Source: Mucilaginibacter dorajii
Lineage (GTDB): Bacteria; Bacteroidota; Bacteroidia; Sphingobacteriales; Sphingobacteriaceae
Direction of reading: 5' to 3'
DNA: 64,000 bases
Assembly (NCBI RefSeq): GCF_024808255.1
Contig: NZ_JANTYS010000012.1
Location: 143,466-207,465, forward strand
Position numbers and translations under genes: made by a program. Below, in pieces: positions 34,704-41,833 of the stretch (the stretch's first letter is position 1; the number at the start of each line of letters is the position of its first letter). Under the pieces are notes generated by a model. The model was not told the origin of the DNA, did not search any database, and saw only the letters and a list, made by a program, of their open reading frames with translations.

Positions 34704-35321
34704 TTAAGAATTTAGTCCGTACATAGCCATCCTGGTAAACATATCTACTATAGGCACAACCTTCGCATGGTCATTTTCCAGATCCAGTTCCCTTTTTAAC
34801 CCGTGCAGACTACTCAACAATACAAGGATAAGCACCTCCAGTTCCGGGGCCTGCATTTTACGCAGTTCGCCCTTGTTTATGCCCTCTGTGAGCAATGCTT
34901 CCAATAAAGTGCTTTCCTGCCGGATAATACGGTTATGATGAACAATTTGGGTTTTCTTGAAATTAGATAAAGCATCAGCATCCATCCCTACATCAAGCAT
35001 TTTAAAAAAAGCTTTTTTTTCGCGGAGTACCTTCAGTTTGGTAAGGAAGAAAGCGTGAAGCTTTTGTTCAACGCCGAATGCCTCTTCAACAGCGCGGGTC
35101 ATGGCTGCAAACATTTCATCAATTTCTATCATTACAACCGCGTCGAAAATTTCGTCCTTATTTTTATAGTAGTAATAAAGGGAACTGCGGCCTTTGCCAA
35201 TCGCCTTAGCCACGTCATCCATCGTCACCTTAGCCAAGCCATAAACCTTAAAAAGGCTTTTAGCCGCGGTCAGGATCTGCTGCTGCATTAAATCTTCTTT
35301 GGTAAAACCGCCTGACAACAT
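34704..35321 (-). CDS. TetR-family regulator (module B)
   Basis: The helix-turn-helix is QQILTAAKSLFKVYGLAKVTMDDVAKAIGKGRSSLYYYYKNKDEIFDAV. The C-terminal helical domain ends with LLSSLHGLKRELDLENDH. The start at 35321 (MLSGGFTKED) removes hydrophobic residues that do not belong to a TetR; a start at 35288 is also possible. The gene is first of a TetR-MFS-hydrolase set. Confidence 0.8.
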   Translation of the reverse strand: MLSGGFTKEDLMQQQILTAAKSLFKVYGLAKVTMDDVAKAIGKGRSSLYYYYKNKDEIFDAVVMIEIDEMFAAMTRAVEEAFGVEQKLHAFFLTKLKVLREKKAFFKMLDVGMDADALSNFKKTQIVHHNRIIRQESTLLEALLTEGINKGELRKMQAPELEVLILVLLSSLHGLKRELDLENDHAKVVPIVDMFTRMAMYGLNS

Positions 35322-35418
35322 AAGTGGATAAATTCTGATGATACAAAAGTGAATAATATTTGACAATTAAACAAAAAATGTTGAAATGATTTTTATTGAC
35401 ATATGCTTTTGCTTCAAT

Positions 35419-35985
35419 TTATGCCTGTAGCATAGCAATAATATCATCGGTAGTTCCAACCTCTCCTAATCTGGGGAAAATATTCTTGAAGCTGTTATCA
35501 TGCGCGTCGGCAAGCATATCACTCATGGCATCACTGGCAAAGGCTATGTTGTAACCAAACTCGTTGGCCTGGCGGGCGGTGCCTTCAACACCAATACTTG
35601 TGGCTATACCGCCTAATACAATCTGGGTGATGTTTCGTTTTTGCAATTCATTGTGCAGGGCAGTTTCGTAAAATGCGCCCCAGGTGTGTTTGGTGATCCT
35701 GATGTCTTCATCCTTCACCTCAATTTCGGGCGTAATATCCAGCCAGTCAGCACCAGGGATAACACCGCCGGCTGGATTGCTATCCTTACGCACGGCAAAT
35801 GCTTTTGAACCCGCGGGGTTAACGTTTACTAAAACAACGGGCAGTTTCGCTGCCCTAAAAGCGGCTAACAGTTTTGCCGAGTTTGCCAAAACACCTGCAA
35901 CCGGGTGTGCCAATGGCAATTTTACCACCAGGTTTTGCAGATCTATCAAAACCAAAGCTGTGTTTTTATCAATTGTAGTTATCAT
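35419..35985 (-). CDS. Isochorismatase-family hydrolase lacking the nucleophilic cysteine (module A)
   Basis: Motifs: NTALVLIDLQNLVV near the start, DIRITKHTWGAFYETALHNEL with the Lys, and LGGIATSIGVEGTARQANEFGYNIAFASDAMSD, where Gly stands at the usual Cys position (TSIGVE versus TxxCVxxT). This is the YecD-like variant. I use ATG 35985 (MITTIDKNTAL); the longer frame to 36072 starts in a repeat-like leader. It follows an MFS gene on the same strand, mirroring the set at 32.8-35.3 kb. Confidence 0.8.
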   Translation of the reverse strand: MITTIDKNTALVLIDLQNLVVKLPLAHPVAGVLANSAKLLAAFRAAKLPVVLVNVNPAGSKAFAVRKDSNPAGGVIPGADWLDITPEIEVKDEDIRITKHTWGAFYETALHNELQKRNITQIVLGGIATSIGVEGTARQANEFGYNIAFASDAMSDMLADAHDNSFKNIFPRLGEVGTTDDIIAMLQA

Positions 35986-36039
35986 ATGATGATGTTTTAT
36001 TTTAGTTATTAAATTCGGGGTTAAGTCGATTCGCCTCCG

Positions 36040-36125
36040 CAGATTTCGTGTAATTCGATCCAATTTGTGCAATTCGTGTTAACTCAAATTCGTGCAATTC
36101 GCCAAAATCCGCGCAATTCGTGTGT
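36040..36125. repeat. Short degenerate AATTCGTG repeats
   Basis: CGTGTAATTCG, TGCAATTCGTG, AAATTCGTGCAATTCG and GCGCAATTCGTG follow each other between the MFS and hydrolase genes of module A. Such AATTCGTG stretches are common intergenic filler in this family. They separate two genes that would otherwise be adjacent. Confidence 0.5.
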
Positions 36126-36126
36126 A

Positions 36127-37392
36127 TCAGTTTGATGCTAATGCATTTATAGGCGAGTGCTCCAAAGTATCCACGGTAGCTTTTTCCAATGTCTTTTTCT
36201 TCAGGAAACGCATATGCAATAACCCGATGACCAGCGCTACTACACCTTCGCCCAAAACGGTATCGGGTACGCCTATTTTTTGCGAGATCCCTCCTACCAA
36301 CAAACCACCAAGCGGCTGCATGCCAAAAAATGCCATGGCATAAAAGCTAATCACCCTACCACGCATGGCGGGGTCAACCGTGGTTTGAATTAAGGTATTG
36401 CTAATAGTAATCTGCGACATCATGCCAAAACCTGTCACGGCCGCAAACAGCAAAGCAAGTGGATAACTTGGCATATGGGAAAATATAACCAGGCCGGCAC
36501 CAAATACCAGCGTATTGATAGCCAGGATTTTTTTAAGATTATGTCCCGGCTTTAACGATGCCAGGAATATGGCACCCGATAAAGCACCCAGGCCTATCAA
36601 GCTATCAATCACCCCAAAAGTAGATGCCGTACCTTTAAAAATATCCTTGGCATAAACCGGGATCAGCGTACTAAATGGCAACACAAACAAACTGATCATG
36701 GCCAACATCATCAACACAAACTTTATAGAAGGCGTGTTTTTGATGTAAGCAAAGCCCTCTTTCAGTTCAAAAAAGATGTTGTGGTTGTGTGGTTTTGCTG
36801 CAGATTTTGGCAACCTCATCATCAATAGTGAACCAATTACGGCTATGAAACTCGCGGCATTGGCACCAAAACATATCGTATCGCCAAATTTTTCTAAAAC
36901 CAGGCCGGCAATACCCGGGCCTACCAACCGGGATAAATTTACCATTGACGAGTTTAAGGCCAGCGCATTGGGTAAATCGGCCTTATCATCAACCATTTCA
37001 TAAACCAGCGATTGCCGGGCCGGCACGTCAAAAGCGTTGATAACGCCCAGCAAGGCGCTCAGGCCAATAATTACCCAAACATTATAATAGCCAAAGAATA
37101 TGAAGCCGGTAAGTAAAACAGCCTGGATCATAGATGCCGCCTGCGTGGCCAGCAGCAATTTATACCGATCATACCTGTCAGACACCACCCCACCCAAAAA
37201 CGAAAGTAAAAACGATGGAAACAAACTGGCGAACAACGTAACACCCAATAAAAATTTGGAGTGTGTTTGCGAGTAGATAACCCAGCTTACTGCTGTTTTT
37301 TGCATCCAGGTACCAACCAATGATATGGATTGGCCGGTAAAATAAAGCCGGTAGTTACGGCTTTTAAAAGCATTAAATGTGTTAATATTCAT
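36127..37392 (-). CDS. MFS transporter (EntS/MFS_3-like), module A
   Basis: At 421 residues it is a clear paralogue of the MFS protein at 33407-34651: GQSISLVGTWMQKTAVSWVIYSQTHSKFLLG, GGVVSDRYDRYKLLLATQAASMIQAVLLTG and FDVPARQSLVYEMVDDKADLPNALALNSSMVNLSRLVGPGIAG align almost position by position. It should export a small hydrophobic or amphipathic compound. A MarR gene lies 30 bp upstream and is its likely regulator. Confidence 0.87.
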   Translation of the reverse strand: MNINTFNAFKSRNYRLYFTGQSISLVGTWMQKTAVSWVIYSQTHSKFLLGVTLFASLFPSFLLSFLGGVVSDRYDRYKLLLATQAASMIQAVLLTGFIFFGYYNVWVIIGLSALLGVINAFDVPARQSLVYEMVDDKADLPNALALNSSMVNLSRLVGPGIAGLVLEKFGDTICFGANAASFIAVIGSLLMMRLPKSAAKPHNHNIFFELKEGFAYIKNTPSIKFVLMMLAMISLFVLPFSTLIPVYAKDIFKGTASTFGVIDSLIGLGALSGAIFLASLKPGHNLKKILAINTLVFGAGLVIFSHMPSYPLALLFAAVTGFGMMSQITISNTLIQTTVDPAMRGRVISFYAMAFFGMQPLGGLLVGGISQKIGVPDTVLGEGVVALVIGLLHMRFLKKKTLEKATVDTLEHSPINALASN

Positions 37393-37422
37393 TCCTCACC
37401 CATCTTCCCCTTCCCTGGGGAC

Positions 37423-37869
37423 TTATTCAAAATTTACAATTTTAGTTAGTGGCCCTATGGCTTTTTTAAGCAGCTCCTGCTCCCCGGCTGTACAGGTGGC
37501 CTCAATGGCCTCATTAAGCCAGGCGTTACGTTCGGTACGCACCTGGTAAAGCATTTGGGCACCCGTTTCTGATAGGGTAATGATGGCTTTACGCTTATCC
37601 GTTTCAGAAATGCGTCTTTTGATCAATCCGCGCTGTTGCAGGTTAGCCAATATCTGCGACATGCTTTGCGTGGTGATCTTTTCCATAGTAGCAAGCTCAT
37701 TAGGCAGCAACTCCTTATGCAGGTCGAGCGCCGCGATAACAGACCGTTCAGTTAACGACAGCTTATCGGCCGTTACCGAATGCCTGCGCAGTATCTTAAT
37801 AAGCCTGGTAACCACGGTGCGTAAATCAACCGCCAGTTGTATATCTTTTTGCTGATCCATTTTATTCAT
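37423..37869 (-). CDS. MarR-family regulator (module A)
   Basis: A 148-residue winged-helix protein: SLTERSVIAALDLHKELLPNELATMEKITTQSMSQILANLQQRGLIKRRISETDKRKAIITLSETG is the MarR core with the wing RRISETDKRKAII. It is first of a MarR-MFS-hydrolase set; MarR proteins usually repress and respond to small aromatic or oxidising ligands. A second ATG at 37860 is equally possible. Confidence 0.87.
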   Translation of the reverse strand: MNKMDQQKDIQLAVDLRTVVTRLIKILRRHSVTADKLSLTERSVIAALDLHKELLPNELATMEKITTQSMSQILANLQQRGLIKRRISETDKRKAIITLSETGAQMLYQVRTERNAWLNEAIEATCTAGEQELLKKAIGPLTKIVNFE

Positions 37870-38041
37870 TAAGTAAACTTATAAGTTTACCTTACAAATA
37901 TAAGCATTGTTTTATCTTTTTATTGTCATAACCTAATTTTAGGGAATACCATCGAGCTCCTGGCTTTCATTATGATCATGTATAAAATTGCATGTTTATT
38001 GATTAAATCCGCTTTAAAATATGTCAATTTGCAATATCAGC

Positions 38042-38434
38042 ATGGATAAAAACCACGACATATTAACCCTTGAGGATGTTAAGCTATTGGTTGACACATT
38101 TTATAATAAAGTAGCCGAAGATGCGCTGCTTGCTCCCATTTTTGCCGACCGTTTGGGAGACAACTGGTTACCCCACCTGCAAAAAATGTATACCTTTTGG
38201 CAAACAGTGTTATTGGAGGAATATACCTACAGTGGCGCACCGTTTCCGCCGCACGCAAAGCTGCCGGTAGATGAAACCCATTTTAACCAATGGCTTAATC
38301 TATTTGCAAAAACTATCGACACCTTGTTTACAGGAGTTAAAGCCGACGAAGCCAAGTGGCGGGCTAATAAAATGGCCCAAATGTTTCAACACAAAATAGC
38401 CTACTTCAAAAATAACCCGCTGAATATATTGTAA
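38042..38434 (+). CDS. Group III truncated haemoglobin
   Basis: The 130-residue protein has the group III pattern: LEDVKLLVDTFYNKVAEDALLAPIFADRL, WLPHLQKMYTFWQTVLLEEYTYSGAPFPPHAKL and FNQWLNLFAKTIDTLFTGVKADEAKWRANKMAQMF. The expected haem-contacting aromatic and His residues are present. I start at ATG 38042 (MDKNHD), the usual N-terminus length. Such globins bind oxygen or nitric oxide; the physiological role is uncertain. Confidence 0.88.
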   Translation: MDKNHDILTLEDVKLLVDTFYNKVAEDALLAPIFADRLGDNWLPHLQKMYTFWQTVLLEEYTYSGAPFPPHAKLPVDETHFNQWLNLFAKTIDTLFTGVKADEAKWRANKMAQMFQHKIAYFKNNPLNIL

Positions 38435-38483
38435 CTGCAAATTCGCGGGCAGATATACAGGCCGTTTTTTGTAATTTTACGGC

Positions 38484-39359
38484 GTGCCGCCTCCCGTAAA
38501 AAAAACACCTGCAAAAACCACATCACCTGTAAAGAGGAAATCTGTAGCTAAAAAGAAAGCGCCGGCAGGCACATCATGGGGATGGAAAATAGCATTGGTG
38601 GGCCTCCTGCTCATCTTGTTATCTCCCTTTTATTACGGGTATATTTTAAGGTTTGGGAGTGCCACCTGGCGGTGGATCCTGGATATTGGACAGGATACTA
38701 ATTACCGCACCTATAAAAGCTTTAACGTACGTATCCCGGGCGGTTACACCGTTCATGGCATTGATGTATCATCGTACCAGGGCAAAATAAACTGGCAAAA
38801 GGTAAAGGCCATGGAAGAGGATGGCGTAAAGATCAAATTTGCTTTTATCAAAGCCACGGAAGGCATTTTAATGACCGATCCTTATTTTCAGCGCAATTGG
38901 CGAGAGGCCCCGAAAGCCGGCATCATTTGCGGGGCTTACCATTTCTTTTTACCCCAGAAAAGTGGCTTATGGCAAGCCCGTTTCTTTTTACAGACCGTTA
39001 AAATAGAAAAAGGCGACCTGCCTATGGTGGTTGATGTGGAAAGACTTTACCGCACCACACCCGAAAAGATGCGCGCCCAGCTTACTCTATTTATAAACCA
39101 GGTTGAAACAAAAACCGGCGTAAAACCTATTATTTACACCAATATCAGTTTTTACCAGGATTACCTGCAGGGCTATTTTGATGAGTATCCGCTTTGGATA
39201 GCCCACTACTATCAACCCAAGCTTAACATCGGCACCAAAACCAACTGGCAGTTTTGGCAACACTCAGATAAGGCCCGCATTAACGGCATTAACCAAAAGG
39301 TTGATATGAGCATTTTCAGGGGCGATACCACAGCTTTTGATAAGCTGCTGGTGAAATAG
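38484..39359 (+). CDS. GH25 lysozyme-like muramidase, membrane-anchored
   Basis: A Lys/Pro-rich cytoplasmic N-terminus and one membrane helix (WKIALVGLLLILLSPFYYGYIL, about residues 33-55) anchor a GH25 domain: HGIDVSSYQG with D94, and MVVDVER with D184 and E186, the expected catalytic acids. The C-terminal part WQFWQHSD ... MSIFRG completes the barrel. The substrate would be peptidoglycan (beta-1,4 bond after N-acetylmuramic acid). The start is a GTG; no better ATG precedes the lysine-rich region. Confidence 0.85.
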   Translation: MPPPVKKTPAKTTSPVKRKSVAKKKAPAGTSWGWKIALVGLLLILLSPFYYGYILRFGSATWRWILDIGQDTNYRTYKSFNVRIPGGYTVHGIDVSSYQGKINWQKVKAMEEDGVKIKFAFIKATEGILMTDPYFQRNWREAPKAGIICGAYHFFLPQKSGLWQARFFLQTVKIEKGDLPMVVDVERLYRTTPEKMRAQLTLFINQVETKTGVKPIIYTNISFYQDYLQGYFDEYPLWIAHYYQPKLNIGTKTNWQFWQHSDKARINGINQKVDMSIFRGDTTAFDKLLVK

Positions 39360-39402
39360 CTGATAAATTCCGGCGCGGAGTGATATCATATCTATAAAAC
39401 TT

Positions 39403-39410
39403 TATATTTG
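39403..39410 (+). promoter_or_regulatory. -7 element (TATATTTG) before the Rpn-type remnant
   Basis: An exact TAnnTTTG box that would start transcription near 39415, upstream of the ATG at 39480. Confidence 0.4.
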
Positions 39411-39671
39411 GTAAACCATGTATTTGAAAAGTTATTCAGCATTGCTGAATATACAAATCTGACAAAGGAGGAAAGAACCATGTATGATAGCAGTATGAAA
39501 TATAAATGGGACAATAAGAATGTGCTGGATTATGCTGTATCAACAGCAGAAGCAAAGGGGCGACATGAAGAAGCCCTTGCTATTGCTTGTGAAATGAAAA
39601 AAGATGGGCTATCTATTACTCAAATAGCAAAATTTACAAAACTATCAGTTGAAGAAATAGAAAAGCTTTAA
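39408..39671 (+). pseudogene. C-terminal remnant of an Rpn-family (PD-(D/E)XK) recombination-promoting nuclease
   Basis: The 87 residues match only the C-terminal part of Rpn/PDDEXK-family proteins: VFEKLFSIAEYTNLTKEERTMYDSSMKYKWDNKN, then EAKGRHEEALAIACEMKKDGLSITQIAKFTKLSVEEIEKL. The nuclease domain (about 200 residues) is absent, so the gene is 5'-truncated. An internal ATG at 39480 (MYDSS) is preceded at the right distance by AAAGGAGG, which reads as a strong Shine-Dalgarno site. With the upstream TATATTTG and an intact terminator, a 63-residue protein could still be made. Rpn genes of enterobacteria encode such intragenic C-terminal proteins that inhibit the full nuclease. Confidence 0.65.
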
Positions 39672-39690
39672 CCTGTTAAGATATCTTATA

Positions 39691-39724
39691 ACAACAAAGC
39701 CTCCATCACAGGAGGCTTTGTTGT
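39691..39724 (+). terminator. Strong intrinsic terminator, split from its downstream flank by an insertion
   Basis: ACAACAAAGCCTCC (39691-39704) pairs perfectly with GGAGGCTTTGTTGT (39711-39724) over a 6-nt loop. It ends the Rpn-type transcript. Its right arm contains the 10-bp target duplication of the next element. Confidence 0.8.
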
Positions 39725-39725
39725 T

Positions 39726-40044
39726 CAGGGCAAACGCATCTAAATAATTAATGGTTAGCTGTTATTTAATGATAGCTAACGGAATAAGCGTATGCCATCG
39801 GGAAGATATAAGCATCAAACGATACCCTGCTTTTATTGCCCGGTCCTGGTTAAATGATCCACGTATGGAAGGGACTTATATTGACCAACAACAGGCACAA
39901 ATATTTGGATGCGCCTAAATTGCGCGATACATCATTTTTGTGTTAACCATGTAAAAATGCAAATAATTTATTATTAGATATTTAAATGGTATTTTATCTG
40001 AAATATGTTAAGTTATGTTAACCCAATTAGATGCGTTTTCCCTG
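39726..40044. mobile_element. 319-bp non-autonomous transposon (MITE) with 18-bp inverted ends and 10-bp target duplication
   Basis: Left end CAGGGCAAACGCATCTAA (39726-39743) and right end TTAGATGCGTTTTCCCTG (40027-40044) are inverted repeats with one mismatch in 18. The direct repeat CTTTGTTGTT flanks the element at 39716-39725 and 40045-40054, a 10-bp target-site duplication. The interior encodes no transposase; a 49-codon frame (39769-39918) has no recognised match. Target size and CAGGG ends fit IS4-family elements, so this may be a deletion derivative (inference). Confidence 0.75.
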
Positions 40045-40093
40045 CTTTGTTGTTATATAAAATTAATTTAATCTCTGCCTTAAAGCACCTAAA

Positions 40094-40786
40094 TTAATCT
40101 TCTTTATTGATCCTGCCAGATCCGGTATATCTTGCCTCGGCTATTACGGCATTACCGCTATAGTTGATACCACCAGAACCTGTAATGTGGCCCGAGATGC
40201 TCTTCTCGGCAATGATATCAACACCGCCCGAACCTGTAATGCTTGCATTGGTAGTTTGGGTGCGTAATGATTTACCAGAGATATTCCCTGAGCCCGAAAT
40301 ACGCAGATCGGCCAAACCGGTGCTGCCTTCAATATTAATAGAACCCGATCCAGTTACTTTGGCATCCAGTGTATTTGATTTAACAGCTACATCCATATTG
40401 CCAGATCCGCTTAGCCTTACGCCTACGTTATCGCCGGTTAGTACACCATCCAGGTCAACACTCCCCGAGCCACTATTGGCCAGCCCGCGAAGCGATTTCG
40501 CGGTTATGTAGATATCGGCTTTTTTGATGTTACGGTTCCACGAAAAATGGTTTCTGAATTCAATTCTGAGCGTACCATCAACTACCTCGGTTTTAATATC
40601 CTTTAAAACATCGGCATCTACATCAAGCTTTAAACTTTCGGTACCATTTACTTTAATGTGTACATTAAACGGACCGCCGGATTCAATTTTATTAAAGCCC
40701 GAAACGGCTCTGCTTTCCTGGGCCATGCTATTAAAGGTCATCAATGCAAACGCCAATGCCAGTAAAATGAATGCTTTTCTTTTCAT
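40094..40786 (-). CDS. Secreted head-GIN domain protein (DUF2807, beta-helix)
   Basis: A signal peptide (MKRKAFILLALAFALMTFNSMAQ) is followed by AVSGFNKIESGGPFNVHIKVNGTESLKLDVDADV, the start of DUF2807. Then come repeated strands with GSGSV/GSGNM/GSGSI turns spaced about 18-20 residues, typical of a right-handed beta-helix. The family is common in Bacteroidota and its role is unclear (possibly adhesion). Length 230 residues is normal. Confidence 0.85.
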   Translation of the reverse strand: MKRKAFILLALAFALMTFNSMAQESRAVSGFNKIESGGPFNVHIKVNGTESLKLDVDADVLKDIKTEVVDGTLRIEFRNHFSWNRNIKKADIYITAKSLRGLANSGSGSVDLDGVLTGDNVGVRLSGSGNMDVAVKSNTLDAKVTGSGSINIEGSTGLADLRISGSGNISGKSLRTQTTNASITGSGGVDIIAEKSISGHITGSGGINYSGNAVIAEARYTGSGRINKED

Positions 40787-40894
40787 GATTTGGTTGTTTT
40801 ATAAAAAGACGCCACAGGTAATTAAATAGTTGCACCGGTGGGTAATTAATCCCTTGAACAAGCTAACATATTACCAGTAGCACAACACTCTATT

Positions 40895-41626
40895 TTAATC
40901 CTGGGCAAATATAGTGACCATCTTATTTGTCTTTTTTGAGAACGCGATCCCTAAGGTGGTTTCGTAACCAATGTTATAGCTAAAACTAATAGCAGTAGGG
41001 TCCGCCTTAATATCGGCCCAGTTTTGTTTATCCGTAGCGTCGGGGTCGTCAAAGCTATCTTCTATTTTTTCGTCTTTAGCTATCGCCGGTTTAAAAAAAT
41101 TGCTTTTATCAAAAAAATGCGCCATTCGCACCTTTATGCTATCTTCAATTTGTTTATTGTTGGATAATTCTGAATCTCCTAATAAATCTGTCGACCAAGA
41201 TTCCTCTTTATAAATCTGTTTGTTATTATGGTCATGTATGGCAATGATGATGCCGCCCTTCGATATACTTTCACCATAAAGTGCTATGCTGAAATGATCT
41301 TTAAATACCGTATCAGAAAACAACTCAATGGCAATGATGATGCCGCCCTTCGATATACTTTCACCATAAAGTGCTATGCTGAAATGATCTTTAAATACCG
41401 TATCAGAAAACAACTCATTTGCAGAGTAGCTAAGCAATTTCTTTGTAGTATCAATTATTAAAGTATCTGGTTTTATTTTTAAAGTTGGTTTGTTCAAAAG
41501 CACCATTTCGGCCTTTTTAACTGACGTATCGTGCCCGGAGACATTCTTATGAGATGATTTAGCTTTGTTGGTACATGCCGCGCTAAACAGTGCGAGCAAG
41601 GCAATAAGATAAATAGGTTTCATCAT
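40895..41626 (-). CDS. Lipoprotein of unknown function with an exact internal duplication
   Basis: Start at 41626 (MMKPIYLIALLALFSAACTNK) gives a lipoprotein signal with lipobox FSAAC. The protein contains two identical 30-residue blocks (LFSDTVFKDHFSIALYGE ... GIIIAI), the result of a 90-bp perfect in-frame duplication. The C-terminal part ends FSYNIGYETTLGIAFSKKTNKMVTIFAQD. No family recognised. Confidence 0.65.
   Translation of the reverse strand: MMKPIYLIALLALFSAACTNKAKSSHKNVSGHDTSVKKAEMVLLNKPTLKIKPDTLIIDTTKKLLSYSANELFSDTVFKDHFSIALYGESISKGGIIIAIELFSDTVFKDHFSIALYGESISKGGIIIAIHDHNNKQIYKEESWSTDLLGDSELSNNKQIEDSIKVRMAHFFDKSNFFKPAIAKDEKIEDSFDDPDATDKQNWADIKADPTAISFSYNIGYETTLGIAFSKKTNKMVTIFAQD
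41238..41417. repeat. Perfect tandem duplication, 2 x 90 bp, inside the lipoprotein gene
   Basis: Bases 41238-41327 and 41328-41417 are identical over all 90 positions, including third codon positions. The duplication keeps the frame and adds 30 residues. Perfect identity points to a very recent event. Confidence 0.95.
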
Positions 41627-41647
41627 AAAATTATGGTACATATATAC

Positions 41648-41678
41648 AAAAAAAGCTCCGCATTTTCATGCGAAGCTT
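41648..41678 (-). terminator. Intrinsic terminator of the GH92 operon
   Basis: On the minus strand AAAGCTTCGCAT and ATGCGGAGCTTT form a stem (one mismatch) closed by GAAA and followed by a run of seven T. It lies 155 bp beyond the GH92 stop; the stretch between holds AT-rich repeats (TCAAATCATCAAATTTTCAAATC) and a TCTGAACCGGGATT element fragment. Confidence 0.75.
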
Positions 41679-41833
41679 TCTTGCTTTTATCTGAACCGGG
41701 ATTGAACAGATTTATTAGATTTAGCAAGATTTTGATTTGCAAGTCTCGTATTCCTTCATTTTCAAATTCTCAAATCATCAAATTTTCAAATCAAAGAATC
41801 ATCTGCACATCTGAAATCCGCACATCTGCACAT

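Noticed and set aside
39769..39918. 49-codon ORF inside the 319-bp transposon
   Set aside because: It may be a relic of a transposase but shows no recognisable motif and has no start signals; kept only as a remark in the element entry.
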